Positions 35,537-44,351 of a stretch of 64,000 nt of DNA are shown in pieces. The translations under genes were made by a program, and so were the position numbers. Origin of the DNA: Microbacterium sp. SYP-A9085. GTDB lineage: Bacteria > Actinomycetota > Actinomycetes > Actinomycetales > Microbacteriaceae. The notes below the pieces were generated by a model. It made no database searches. It was not told the DNA's origin and saw only the letters and a program-made list of their open reading frames with translations. How positions within the stretch are numbered: position 1 is the first letter of the stretch; every line of letters begins with the position of its first letter. The stretch spans positions 1 to 64,000 of the forward strand of contig NZ_WJII01000007.1 in the NCBI RefSeq assembly GCF_009649635.1. The letters run 5' to 3'.

Positions 35537-36670
35537 TCAGGACCCGTAGACAGCCCGCTCGAAGGATTCGACACCCTCCGAGGCCACCGGGTCGAAGAAC
35601 GGCAGGAGCTGCGTCGCCCAGACCGCTGCGAGACCCGACGCGCGGTCGATCCAGTAGAAGACGTTGGCGAGCCCCGCCCACGTGAGGGATCCGGCGCGCC
35701 GACGCCCGGGCACATCGTCCTCGTTGCGCAGGAACGAGTATGCCCACGACGTGCGCTCTCCCGGGAAGAAGTCGGCCTCCCGGGTGAGCGCCGGGATGGC
35801 GGAGGGAAGCGGCGTCACCGTGACCTCCGGTGCTCCCTGCACCGCCCAGTGCACGGTCTCCGGCTTCAGCACACGACCGCCGGGCGCCGACCCGTCGCCC
35901 AGCCATACCCGAAGCAGCGCGAGCAGATCCGGGACCGTGGTGAACAGTCCCTGCCCGCCCATGTCGAGCTCCGGTGAGTCGGGCGGTGTGATGCTCGTCG
36001 GGGCGATGGATCCGTCACGCATCCGCCGGTGCACCGTCGCGAGCCGCGCCCGCATCGACGGCGTCACGTCGAACGACGTCGAGGTCATGCCGCACGGGGC
36101 ATAGATCCGCTCTGCGAAGACATCCTCGAGCCGCTTCCCACGGACAGCGGCGATCAGGAGCCCCATCCAGTCCATCGACGTGCCGTACGTCCACCGCTCG
36201 CCCGGGTCGTGCAGCAGCGGTGTCATCAGAGAATCGTGCAGCGGTGTCGCCGACGGACGTCGCATCCGCTCGCGCGCGAGAATCGCATACCGCTTGTCGA
36301 ACATGTCGTACGCCAACCCGGACGTGTGCAGCAGCAGCATCCGCGGCGTGATCTCCCGCACCGGGGGCCGCGTGCGCACGAGCCCGTCTTCGCCGAGGTC
36401 GGTGAGCACCTGCAGCTCGCCGATCTCCGGCAGGTACGCGCGGGCCGGCGCGTCGAGGTCGATGAGCCCGTCCTCGACGCACTGCAGCGCCGCGGTCGCG
36501 GTGAACGCCTTCGTTCCCGAGTACAGGGCGATCACGGTGCCGGCCGTGGCATCCCCGCCGCTCGCATGCAGGTAGGTCGTGTCGTCCGGGTCGGTGATGC
36601 CGGCGATCACGAACGGAGCGCCGCTGGTGACGGCGGCGTCGATCACCGTGTCGAGGTGTTGTTCACGCAC
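35537..36670 (-). CDS. Serine beta-lactamase-fold hydrolase (class C/esterase type)
   Basis: 377 aa from GTG 36670. SxxK motif in ALYSGTKAFTATAAL near 50, and a Tyr-containing second motif ERWTYGTSMDWMG near 160; WTYGTSMDW is typical of EstB/class C-like esterases. No signal peptide, so it is probably cytosolic and more likely an esterase or peptidase than a secreted beta-lactamase. It is divergent from the glycosyltransferase by about 30 bp. Confidence 0.85.
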   Translation of the reverse strand: MREQHLDTVIDAAVTSGAPFVIAGITDPDDTTYLHASGGDATAGTVIALYSGTKAFTATAALQCVEDGLIDLDAPARAYLPEIGELQVLTDLGEDGLVRTRPPVREITPRMLLLHTSGLAYDMFDKRYAILARERMRRPSATPLHDSLMTPLLHDPGERWTYGTSMDWMGLLIAAVRGKRLEDVFAERIYAPCGMTSTSFDVTPSMRARLATVHRRMRDGSIAPTSITPPDSPELDMGGQGLFTTVPDLLALLRVWLGDGSAPGGRVLKPETVHWAVQGAPEVTVTPLPSAIPALTREADFFPGERTSWAYSFLRNEDDVPGRRRAGSLTWAGLANVFYWIDRASGLAAVWATQLLPFFDPVASEGVESFERAVYGS

Positions 36671-36689
36671 ACCTTCACCATGCCATGGG

Positions 36690-36695
36690 TAGGGT
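36690..36695 (+). promoter_or_regulatory. -10 box of glycosyltransferase gene
   Basis: TAGGGT followed by 6 nt and GTG 36702; leaderless geometry identical to that before the YihY gene at 48567. Confidence 0.5.
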
Positions 36696-36701
36696 GAGCG
36701 C

Positions 36702-37502
36702 GTGCCCCTGCAGCTGCGTGTCACGGTCGTGGTCCCGTGCCGTGACGACGCGGATTTCCTCGAGCCGTGTCTCCGGGCGCTGCGCGCGCAGACGCACGCT
36801 CCGGATCGCATCGTCGTCGTCGACAACGCGAGCGCGGATGCCACCGCCGACGTCGCGCGACGCCACGGCGCCGACGTCGTGGTCGAGCCGATGGTCGGCG
36901 TCTGGCCGGCCGCTGCCCGCGGCTACGACGAGGCCCTGGGCACCGCCGACGTCATCGCGCGGGTGGATGCCGACTCGCGCCCGCATCCCGACTGGATCGC
37001 CCGGATCGTCCGCGCCTTCGTCGAGGACGCGCAGCTTGGCGTGCTCACCGGGGGAGCGGAGTTCTACGACGGCGGACGCCTCGCCAATTACTTCGGCACG
37101 CGCTGGTACATCGGCGGCGGCACGTACTGGATCGGGAAGATCACCGGCGTCCCGCTCGTGTTCGGATCGAACTTCGCCATGCGCGCCTCGGTGTGGGAGC
37201 GCGTGCGCGAGCGCGTCGACCGGACCAACCCCGGCATCCATGACGATCTCGACCTCACGATCCGGCTGCGACCCTCGGACGGCGTCCGCTACGACCCCCA
37301 GCTGCGGATGCCGATATCGGCGCGTCCGTTCGCGACGCCGTTCTCGCTCGGACAGCGGCTGTGGAAGGTGATACCGACGTTCGCGGTCAGCTGGCCGGAA
37401 GGCGCGCCGTGGCACCGGCGACCGGGGAATCGGGACGGCGCGGCTGCTTCCGACGAGGGCTGGGACGGCGGGGAGAGCGGCGCGCTCTTCCGGGATGCCT
37501 AA
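36702..37502 (+). CDS. Family 2 glycosyltransferase
   Basis: 266 aa from GTG 36702. GT-A fold: VTVVVPCRDDADFLEPCL at 7, DRIVVVDNASADAT near 35, and the metal-binding DxD equivalent VIARVDADSRP near 84. A C-terminal HDDLDLTIRL near 200 fits the acceptor-site acid region. No membrane segment. It precedes the pilus locus but is separated from it by hairpins; a role in glycosylating pilin is possible but unsupported. Confidence 0.87.
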   Translation: MPLQLRVTVVVPCRDDADFLEPCLRALRAQTHAPDRIVVVDNASADATADVARRHGADVVVEPMVGVWPAAARGYDEALGTADVIARVDADSRPHPDWIARIVRAFVEDAQLGVLTGGAEFYDGGRLANYFGTRWYIGGGTYWIGKITGVPLVFGSNFAMRASVWERVRERVDRTNPGIHDDLDLTIRLRPSDGVRYDPQLRMPISARPFATPFSLGQRLWKVIPTFAVSWPEGAPWHRRPGNRDGAAASDEGWDGGESGALFRDA

Positions 37503-37520
37503 GATGAGAACTCGCTCAGA

Positions 37521-37555
37521 CTCGGGCGCGCCCGAGGCGGCTTATATCGTAAGCC
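37521..37555 (+). terminator. Tandem hairpins after glycosyltransferase gene
   Basis: CTCGGGC-GC-GCCCGAG (37521-37536) and GGCTTA-TATCG-TAAGCC (37539-37555), both perfect stems, 19 nt after the stop. They separate the glycosyltransferase from the pilus operon. Confidence 0.65.
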
Positions 37556-37623
37556 GGGCGGTGTGCTTCGCCGAATTTCCCGGGTCGCAAGGCGTCGTTA
37601 CGACATCGTTATCCGAAAAACAT

Positions 37624-37653
37624 TTGACGGTTAAGATGAGAAGGGCCTAATGT
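37624..37653 (+). promoter_or_regulatory. pilA promoter
   Basis: TTGACG (37624-37629), 18-bp spacer, TAATGT (37648-37653), inside an unusually AT-rich patch. TSS is predicted about 105 bp before the pilA start, leaving a long 5' leader. Confidence 0.6.
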
Positions 37654-37768
37654 TCAACGTCAGGGCGCTGGACTTGGGGAGCAGTACCCGACGCTATGTT
37701 CGACCGTGCTCGCGTGCGTTCTTCGCGGAGACGGCGGGCGCAAGACCGACACCAACTGGGAGCACTTC

Positions 37769-38182
37769 ATGCGTACTATCCACAACATCATCGAGGCCGA
37801 CAGGGCCCGCAAGGAAGACGGCGAGGCCGGCTTCTCACTCATCGAACTCATCATCGTCGTCGTGATCCTCGGCATCCTCGCCGCCATCGCTATCCCGATC
37901 TTCCTGGGCGTTCAGCAGAACGCGCGGAACGAGTCCCTCAAGTCCATCGCCGGTGCGGCGGCGTCTGCCGTGGCCGGTGATCTCTCCGGCTCGTCACCGG
38001 CCAGTGTCGGCGGCGCCGCGGTCCCCGCGAGCATCTACAAGGCCGACACCAACGTGACGGTGACCATCTCCAGCCCCGCTTCGGGAACGCCCACGCTCGA
38101 TGACTTCTGCGTCACGGCAAGCGCGGTTAGTGGCGGCAGCTTCGACGGCGCTACTGCCGCGACATCGGGTCCCGGCTGCTAA
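37769..38182 (+). CDS. pilA: Type IV major pilin (prepilin)
   Basis: 137 aa from ATG 37769 (CTGGGAG upstream). A 21-residue charged leader ends EAG, then the processed N-terminus FSLIELIIVVVILG with Glu+5, giving a class III prepilin that PilD would cleave between Gly and Phe and methylate. One predicted disulfide (FCVTAS to the terminal PGC). Short for a pilin (about 116 aa mature). First gene of the locus, with its own promoter and a hairpin after it, consistent with being made in excess. Confidence 0.93.
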   Translation: MRTIHNIIEADRARKEDGEAGFSLIELIIVVVILGILAAIAIPIFLGVQQNARNESLKSIAGAAASAVAGDLSGSSPASVGGAAVPASIYKADTNVTVTISSPASGTPTLDDFCVTASAVSGGSFDGATAATSGPGC

Positions 38183-38194
38183 CAGGCCATACTT

Positions 38195-38230
38195 CCCGGG
38201 GCTGGCCAACCCGATCGCGCCGGCCCCGGG
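38195..38230 (+). terminator. Hairpin after pilA (partial terminator)
   Basis: CCCGGGGCTGGC (38195-38206) pairs with GCCGGCCCCGGG (38219-38230), 12 bp with one G-T pair, 12 nt after the pilA stop. It probably stabilises or terminates the pilA message so that major pilin exceeds minor pilins. Confidence 0.65.
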
Positions 38231-38644
38231 ATGACCGAACACTCGCTTGTGGGGAGGGGGTGAGCGTCAATGCACGTCCACGAGAATCGTGACGAATCCG
38301 CAGCCGAAGGCGACGGTGTCGTCGGAGCGGTCATCGCCGCGCCCGTGCGGACGATCGTCGCGCTCGCTTCGCCTCTCTGTACGGAAGCCCATCGGGGCCA
38401 ACAGAACACGGCGCTCGTCGAGACCGAAACGACGAGGGTGAGGACCTTCCAGAAGGAGCCCCACCGGCCTGACGACGATCGCAGCCAGGCGCGGATACAC
38501 CGGGCCAGCCGCGATCGGCATGACACGGACATCGCTGATCGGTCCAGCCGATGCTCATGGGGACACTGCGTCGATGGGCGTGGCGGGAGGGGGAGAACCC
38601 GCCGCGCTCATCGGCCGGTACCGCTGCACCCATCGGGGAGAGGG
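38231..38644 (+). other. Unexplained 414-bp stretch inside the pilus locus
   Basis: Between the pilA hairpin and the first minor pilin. It holds a strong GGGAGGGGG followed by GTG 38252 (only 11 codons) and ATG 38270, which is in frame with the minor pilin and would give it a 125-residue N-terminal extension without pilin character. No other coding signal or recognised RNA. It may be a long leader, a decayed gene, or an unusual pilin extension. Confidence 0.5.
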
Positions 38645-39025
38645 GTGCAGCACAACGGGGCCGACACGGGCTTCTCCATCGTCGAGGTCATCATCGCGAT
38701 GTTCCTGCTCGCGGTGATAGCGCTGGCCATCCTGCCGATGCTCATCCAAGGGGTGCGATCGAGCTCTCACGAGTCGGTGACCGCGACGGCGACTCGAGAC
38801 GTCTACGGGTACGTGGAAAAGGCGCGCCAGAACGCGACGTGCTCAGGGCTCACGGGTCTGTCGGGCGCGCACCCCTACACCGACACCGCGGGGCGCACCC
38901 TCTTTACCACCACCGTGGCCGTGCCCAGCTGCACTATCACCACTGCCGTGCGAATAACGGTGACCGCGACCAGCCCGTCCGGGGCGCAACTCGCCGGTGC
39001 CGAAGCACTGGTGTTCGTCCCATGA
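38645..39025 (+). CDS. Minor type IV pilin (PilV/GspI-like)
   Basis: 126 aa from GTG 38645, chosen because GGGGAGAG lies just upstream and the leader MQHNGADTG is followed by the prepilin N-terminus FSIVEVIIAMFLLAV with Glu+5. ATG 38270 in the same frame is the alternative. The mature domain has two Cys (NATCSGLTG and VPSCTITT). Likely part of the pilus priming tip. Overlaps the next pilin by 4 nt. Confidence 0.82.
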   Translation: MQHNGADTGFSIVEVIIAMFLLAVIALAILPMLIQGVRSSSHESVTATATRDVYGYVEKARQNATCSGLTGLSGAHPYTDTAGRTLFTTTVAVPSCTITTAVRITVTATSPSGAQLAGAEALVFVP

Positions 39026-39552
39026 CCCGCTCATCCCGACCTGGCCCGGACGATGCCGGAATAACTCTCGTCGAACTCATCATCGGAATGTTCATCTCCA
39101 CGATCATCGCCGGGATGACGGCGATGATCCTCATCAACAGCTGGCAGACGCAGGAGGAGGTCACGAGCGTGTCACAATCCACGAACACCGGCCAACTCGT
39201 GGCCTCGGTCATCGAGCGGGCAGTCCGCAACGCCGATTACATCGACGTCTCGGCCGACCAGTCGACGCTGCTCGTGCAGACCTCGCTGGGCGGGTCGCTC
39301 ACGTGCCAGGGGTTCCACCTGACGACGAGCAATCTCCTCATGGCGATCCGCAGTACGCCGCTGGGTGATCCGACGCTCTGGCCGTCCTGGAAGGACGGCG
39401 TACAGCCGCAGGGCGCCACGCCCTTCCTCACCCGAACGGGGAACACCGTGTCTTACGCTTTCGACATGACCACGCAATCGGCCCCGGTGCACTTCACCGG
39501 CCGGGCGGCGCTGCGGTCGGTATCCACCGGGCAGGTGCGGTCATGCTGGTGA
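39022..39552 (+). CDS. Minor type IV pilin (PilW/GspJ-like)
   Basis: 176 aa from ATG 39022. Leader of 13 residues ending DDAG, then ITLVELIIGMFISTI with Glu+5; SQSTNTGQLVASVIERAVRNADYI is typical of GspJ/PilW globular starts. One internal Cys and a C-terminal Cys. It overlaps its neighbours by 4 and 10 nt. Probably assembles with the other minor pilins at the pilus tip. Confidence 0.85.
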   Translation: MTRSSRPGPDDAGITLVELIIGMFISTIIAGMTAMILINSWQTQEEVTSVSQSTNTGQLVASVIERAVRNADYIDVSADQSTLLVQTSLGGSLTCQGFHLTTSNLLMAIRSTPLGDPTLWPSWKDGVQPQGATPFLTRTGNTVSYAFDMTTQSAPVHFTGRAALRSVSTGQVRSCW

Positions 39553-41081
39553 TCCGCGATCGCATCGACCGTGCGCGCGGGAGTGACGAGTCCGGCGCCG
39601 TGCTGATTACGGCGCTCGTCGTCTTCCTCGTCGGCTTCATCATCTCGATCTCGATCGCAGGGACTGTCGTCTTCACTATCCGCGCGAATGCCACCAACGA
39701 GGGACGCGGTCAGGCGTTCATCGCCGCAGAATCCGGTCGTGATGCCGCGATGGCGGCGATCGCCGCGGGAGCCTGCACCGTGACCGGCAGCGGCACCGAC
39801 CCCGCGTACACCTTCGCGCTGAAGTCCACACAGGGCGACCAGCCCACCTCGTTCACCGACGCGGGTCTCACGAGCACCTGCCCGACCGCAGACTCGCGTT
39901 TCATCGTGGTGGAGTCGACCGGCACCGCGCCCGACGGTGCGACGGCCACGGTCACGGCCACCTACCCGTGGCAGGTCTTCTATCCCGGTCAACCCGGTGG
40001 GACGATGGCCTACTTCGACGGCCAGTTCACGGCCACCCAGTCGTCGTACGCCGGCGACCTCGTCGTCCGGAGCGGGGACTACAACTGCAACAGCACGAGC
40101 ACCATCTCCGGCGACCTCTGGCTGCCGACCGGCACTCTGTATCTGAGCGCCGACTGCACGATCGACGGGAGTGTGTACGCCCGCGACGGTGTGTACATCA
40201 CGTCGGCGAAGGCCAAGGTCACCGGCAGCATCCTCGCCGGGGGGGTGGTATCGATCACCGGCAACAACACGACCATCGGCGGCGATGTCATCTCTAACTC
40301 CTCGATCACCATCAACAACAAGACGTCCGTCGGCGGCAACGTCAAGGCGGGAACCACGGCCGCCGTCACCGCAACGGTGGCCGGAACCGTCACACAAGGC
40401 CTCGGCACGCCCGCCGTGTTCGACCCCGACCTCGACCGCGTCTTCAAGATGACGAAGTGGCTCGATCTTCCGGTGGACCGCGCGACCTACGGCAGCAATG
40501 TGCAGTGGGTTCTCGGGCCGTGCAACGGCAGCAACATCATGAGCGCCGCGACGATGGCACTCACCGGCGGTGCGACGCGCGTCGGTGTCGATTACACGGC
40601 GTGCACCGGCCCGGTCACCGTGAAGCTCACCGGCGGCCCGGTGCAGCACGACGTCCTCTTCCTCGTGCCGCCGACGTCGAAGATGTCGATCGCCGTGACA
40701 GGCTCGCTCACATCCCTCACGATGCCTCAGCCGCAGTTGTTCTTCATCCACGGCGACGCCGTGCTCGGCAACCAGCAGCCCGACTGCGTGACAGGCTCGT
40801 CGACCGACGCACTCCAGCTGCCGTCGACGGTTCAGGCGCGCATGATGCTCTACACCGCGTGCGGCCTGGGCTCGACGAACGGCATGTCGTTCAACGGCCA
40901 GTTCTACGCGAACTACGACGGGAGCGCCCACTGGGTCCACCCCTCGTTCACGTGCCAGAACATGACGTGGGCGCCGATCCTCGGCCTCAGCTGCAAAGTA
41001 AAGGATGCCGCAGCCAACCAGCCGGCACCGCCGCCGCCCGTGCAGCAGCTAGGCCCCCTCGTCACCCAGCGGGAGCGGTGA
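39543..41081 (+). CDS. PilX-like large pilus surface protein / putative tip adhesin
   Basis: 512 aa from ATG 39543. Residues 18-47 form one membrane helix starting AVLITALVVFLVGFIISISI after a Gly, like PilX proteins that lack Glu+5. Residues about 145-300 are repetitive, Thr/Ser/Gly/Asn-rich short beta units (DGSVYARDGVYITSAKAKV, then GSILAGGVVSITGNNTTIGG), resembling a bactofilin or beta-helix. Six or more Cys occur after it, and a Pro-rich tail ends the protein. It replaces the PilY1-type adhesin expected in Gram-negative loci. Adhesion is inferred. Confidence 0.75.
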   Translation: MLVIRDRIDRARGSDESGAVLITALVVFLVGFIISISIAGTVVFTIRANATNEGRGQAFIAAESGRDAAMAAIAAGACTVTGSGTDPAYTFALKSTQGDQPTSFTDAGLTSTCPTADSRFIVVESTGTAPDGATATVTATYPWQVFYPGQPGGTMAYFDGQFTATQSSYAGDLVVRSGDYNCNSTSTISGDLWLPTGTLYLSADCTIDGSVYARDGVYITSAKAKVTGSILAGGVVSITGNNTTIGGDVISNSSITINNKTSVGGNVKAGTTAAVTATVAGTVTQGLGTPAVFDPDLDRVFKMTKWLDLPVDRATYGSNVQWVLGPCNGSNIMSAATMALTGGATRVGVDYTACTGPVTVKLTGGPVQHDVLFLVPPTSKMSIAVTGSLTSLTMPQPQLFFIHGDAVLGNQQPDCVTGSSTDALQLPSTVQARMMLYTACGLGSTNGMSFNGQFYANYDGSAHWVHPSFTCQNMTWAPILGLSCKVKDAAANQPAPPPPVQQLGPLVTQRER

Positions 41082-41082
41082 C

Positions 41083-41925
41083 ATGACGGTTCCCGCAATG
41101 GCCTTCGTTCTCGTCTTCGCCGGGCTGCTGGGCCTTGTCATTGGCTCATTCCTGAACGTCGTCGTGTACCGGGTGCCCGCCGGCATTCCGCTGACCCGCG
41201 AGAGCCGCTGCCCCGGCTGCGACGCGCCCATCCGGCCCTGGCACAACGTGCCTGTTTTCTCCTGGGTCGCGCTGCGCGGGCGCTGCGCACGGTGCGGCGA
41301 GCCGATCTCGTCACGGTATCCGCTCGTCGAGCTGGCCACGGGTGTTGCGTTCGTCGGGATCGGGGGCTGGATCTTGGGAGCCACCGGCGCCTCGTCGGGC
41401 GTGGCCCCCGCGAGCGCCTGGCTGCCGACGACGCTGGAGCTTCTTGCGTTCCTGTACCTCGCCGCCATCAGCATCGCGCTGACCCTGATCGACCTCGACA
41501 CCCACCGCTTGCCCAACGGCATTGTGCTGCCGAGCTACATCGTGGCTCTCGTCCTGCTGGGCGCGGCATCCCTCATCGCCTCGGACCTCGCCGCGCTCAT
41601 CCGCGCGGGTGTCGGAATGGCCGTCTTGTACCTCTTCTATGGGGCCCTGCGGCTCATCCGCCCCGGCGGAATGGGTGGCGGCGATGTCAAGCTCGCTGGT
41701 GTTCTCGGGATCTACCTGGGATGGCTCGGCTGGGCGAGCCTGGTGGTTGGCGCGTTCGCCGCGTTCCTCCTGGGCGGCCTGTTCGGCGTCGCGCTGCTGC
41801 TCAGCCGCCGCGCGAGCCGCCGCACCGCGATCCCGTTCGGACCATGGATGCTCGCCGGCGCGTGGGTGGGCATCCTTGCCGGCCCCGCGCTCGGCGCTTG
41901 GTACCTGGGGATGCTGCATGGTTGA
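41083..41925 (+). CDS. pilD: Prepilin peptidase / N-methyltransferase PilD
   Basis: 280 aa. Begins with a membrane helix GLVIGSFLNVVVYRVPAGIP (typical PilD), then zinc Cys pairs CPGCDAPIRPWH and GRCARCGEPIS, eight hydrophobic segments, and the two catalytic Asp motifs LIDLDTHRLPN near 137 and GGMGGGDVKLAG near 196. Cleaves and N-methylates prepilins at the cytoplasmic membrane. 1 bp after the adhesin stop. Confidence 0.94.
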   Translation: MTVPAMAFVLVFAGLLGLVIGSFLNVVVYRVPAGIPLTRESRCPGCDAPIRPWHNVPVFSWVALRGRCARCGEPISSRYPLVELATGVAFVGIGGWILGATGASSGVAPASAWLPTTLELLAFLYLAAISIALTLIDLDTHRLPNGIVLPSYIVALVLLGAASLIASDLAALIRAGVGMAVLYLFYGALRLIRPGGMGGGDVKLAGVLGIYLGWLGWASLVVGAFAAFLLGGLFGVALLLSRRASRRTAIPFGPWMLAGAWVGILAGPALGAWYLGMLHG

Positions 41926-41960
41926 TGCGAGGCGCTCCAGCGCCGGAAAGGACGTGTGAG

Positions 41961-42980
41961 ATGGCGAAGACTATCGTCGGCGTCGAGATCACCGAGGAGA
42001 GCGTACGGGCGGTCGAACTGACCCGCGGCGCCAACCCTCGCATCGTCGCGGCGGATGAGATCGCGCTGCCCCCGGATGCCGCCCGCGACTCGGAGGTGCT
42101 CGACCAGGATGCGGTTGCCCTTGCACTGCGTCAGCTGTGGAGTCGTGCCGGGATCAGCGCGCACAATGTGACGCTCGGGGTGGGCAGCCGCCGCATCCTC
42201 GTCCGCGAGCACTCCACGCAGGTGATGAGTCAACAGCTGCTCAAGCAGGCGCTGCCGTTCCAGGTTCAGGACCTTCTCCCGGTGCCGGTGAACCAGGCCG
42301 TGCTGGACTTCTACCCGATCTCGCAGGTGGAGGGAATGCTCCACGGGCTGCTGGTGGCCGCCGTCTCGGAGACGATCGAAGACCTGATCGCGACGTTCAC
42401 GAAGGCCAAGTTGCGCGTGGACGCCGTCGACCTGCTGCCGTTCGGCCTCGCCCGCGCCGCGAAGGTGCTCTCCGCGCCCGGCGAGTCGATGGCGATGGTG
42501 CACATCGGCGACCACACCAGCTACGTGGTGGTCACCGTCGACGGCATCCCTCAGTTCGTGCGCATCATCCCCGCCGAGATCGAGACGGCGGCCGTCCGCA
42601 ACCGAGCGCAGGCCGTCGCCGAGGCGGAGGCGGTCCTGGAGACAGTGCCCCCGGAGCCCCCGCAGCTGCACGGCCGAGCCGCGCTGCGAGCGGCGTCCGC
42701 ATCCAGCGTGGCGATCGCCGACCTCGCCGGTCGCATCGAGAACACGCTGGCGTTCCACACGAACCGCCCCGGCGGTGGACCCATCCAGACGGTGCGCATC
42801 TGCGGCGCCGGTGTCGCCGTTCCCGGCGTCGTCGAGGCGCTCGAGTCCGCAATCCCCGTACAGGTCTCGCCGGTCACTGCCGAAGAGGTGGTCCGCTCGC
42901 GGTCGATCGAACTCGGCACGGCCGACCTCGCCCTCAATCTCGTCGGCACCGCCGGACTCGCGCTCGAGGGGGGACGCTGA
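41961..42980 (+). CDS. pilM: Type IV pilus assembly protein PilM
   Basis: 339 aa from ATG 41961. Actin-like ATPase: MAKTIVGVEITEESVRAVEL phosphate motif, KQALPFQVQDLLPVPVNQAV near 95 (PilM substrate region), MAMVHIGDHTSYVVV near 178 and ICGAGVAVPGVVEALE near 278. It binds PilN and links the inner-membrane platform to the motor ATPase. Followed directly by pilN (TGATG overlap). Confidence 0.92.
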   Translation: MAKTIVGVEITEESVRAVELTRGANPRIVAADEIALPPDAARDSEVLDQDAVALALRQLWSRAGISAHNVTLGVGSRRILVREHSTQVMSQQLLKQALPFQVQDLLPVPVNQAVLDFYPISQVEGMLHGLLVAAVSETIEDLIATFTKAKLRVDAVDLLPFGLARAAKVLSAPGESMAMVHIGDHTSYVVVTVDGIPQFVRIIPAEIETAAVRNRAQAVAEAEAVLETVPPEPPQLHGRAALRAASASSVAIADLAGRIENTLAFHTNRPGGGPIQTVRICGAGVAVPGVVEALESAIPVQVSPVTAEEVVRSRSIELGTADLALNLVGTAGLALEGGR

Positions 42981-43636
42981 TGGCCTTCTCCCGCGGCACA
43001 GCGCTGGCCGGATACGGCCTCGTGCCTCGCGTCAACCTCCTTCCGCGCAGCGAGACCGAGCGCCGAGATCGCCTGGTTCTCGTGCGGTGGTGGCTCATCG
43101 GCGTCGTCATGGCCGTCGTCCTGGTTGTGCTCGTCTCCGCCGGTGCGTACGTGATCAACGTCTTCGCGAGTCAGCGCCTCGCGGCTGAAAATGCCCGCAC
43201 AACGGACCTCACCACCCAGCTGTCCGGCCTCTCCGACGTCAGCAAGCTCCAAGGCGTGCAGCGCGATCTTGAGGCGTATCGGACGGAGGCGATGGGGGCG
43301 GACATCGCCTGGGTGCCTGTCTTCGACGCACTTGGAGGGCTTGTGCCGAAGGACGCCGACATCACAGGATGGGACTTCGTCACCGGCGCCCTGCCTGCCG
43401 CCGATGCCGCCGCGGCCGGTGTGACCGGAACGCTCATGTTCACCAGCACCCGGCCGGTCGACATCGTTGAGACGGTACGCGGGATCCGCGCCGCGGAGGG
43501 AGTGATCGACGCCGACGGTGCGGAAATGACAGGTGCCAGTGCCGCCGACGGCAATGACGCGTTGTACACGTACAAGATCACGGTCGAACTTGACCAGACC
43601 GTCTACACCGGTCTGTACGCCAAGAAGGGGAACTGA
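42980..43636 (+). CDS. pilN: Type IV pilus assembly protein PilN
   Basis: 218 aa. N-terminal PilM-binding motif VPRVNLLPRSETERRD at residues 15-30, one membrane helix at about 37-60, and a periplasm-side coiled-coil/ferredoxin-like domain. In a monoderm the C-terminal part faces the wall space. Overlaps pilM and pilO by one base each. Confidence 0.9.
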   Translation: MAFSRGTALAGYGLVPRVNLLPRSETERRDRLVLVRWWLIGVVMAVVLVVLVSAGAYVINVFASQRLAAENARTTDLTTQLSGLSDVSKLQGVQRDLEAYRTEAMGADIAWVPVFDALGGLVPKDADITGWDFVTGALPAADAAAAGVTGTLMFTSTRPVDIVETVRGIRAAEGVIDADGAEMTGASAADGNDALYTYKITVELDQTVYTGLYAKKGN

Positions 43637-44343
43637 TGTCGCTTCCCAAGCAACTCATCAACCTGATCGGTGTCGTGGTCGTCCTCGCGGTCGTGGTCAT
43701 CGGGGTCGTCGTCGTCGCTTTGCCGCTGTATACGCAGTCGCTCGCCACCGATGGAGAGACCGTGCATGTCGCGCAGACCAACAGCGTGTACGACATTCAG
43801 GTGCAAGGACTGCAGGCTGCCAAGAAGAAGCTCCCGCAGACCCAGCAAGAGGTCGCCCAGCTGCGTACCCAGATCAGCGTGCCCAACCACCTCGATGACG
43901 TGTTCGAGATTGCGATCAAGGCCGCGACCGCCACGAAGTCCACGATCACGGCGATGACCGCGGCCGAGGTCGAACCTTTCGTCGCTCGGACGACGGTTGG
44001 AGATGACGGTAAGGCGGCGGCACCCAAGCCGACCCCGGTGGCAACGCCTGCACCGGCGGCTACCGACAAGTCGTCGTCCGATGCCGCCGCAACCGATGGT
44101 GCGGCCGCGGCGGCGCCCCCCGCTACATCCACGGCCGATGGCCGCTCCGAGGCGCCTTTCTCGATCAAGGTCGACGTCCCTTCGCCCGCTGCCGCGGCTC
44201 AGTTCTTGGACGACCTCCGCAAAGGGCCACGGCTGATCGCGATCACACACTCCACGCTGACGGGGACCCCCGCATCCGGTGATACCGACGGGTCATACAC
44301 GCTCACCGTCGACGCCCTGGCCTTCATCCACACCGCTGATTGA
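43636..44343 (+). CDS. pilO: Type IV pilus assembly protein PilO
   Basis: 235 aa from ATG 43636. One membrane helix (LINLIGVVVVLAVVVIGVVV) at 8-30, a coiled coil at about 45-85, an Ala/Pro/Thr-rich linker (residues about 125-170) and a C-terminal ferredoxin-like domain. Partner of PilN. No PilP or secretin follows. Confidence 0.86.
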   Translation: MSLPKQLINLIGVVVVLAVVVIGVVVVALPLYTQSLATDGETVHVAQTNSVYDIQVQGLQAAKKKLPQTQQEVAQLRTQISVPNHLDDVFEIAIKAATATKSTITAMTAAEVEPFVARTTVGDDGKAAAPKPTPVATPAPAATDKSSSDAAATDGAAAAAPPATSTADGRSEAPFSIKVDVPSPAAAAQFLDDLRKGPRLIAITHSTLTGTPASGDTDGSYTLTVDALAFIHTAD

Positions 44344-44351
44344 GGAATTCG

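Noticed and set aside
36702..37502. Glycosyltransferase as part of the pilus operon
   Set aside because: Two hairpins and a separate pilA promoter lie between them; no evidence for pilin glycosylation.
38270..38644. 125-residue N-terminal extension of the minor pilin
   Set aside because: Prepilin leaders are short; the extension has no pilin or signal features and weak codon bias. Kept as a question in the findings.
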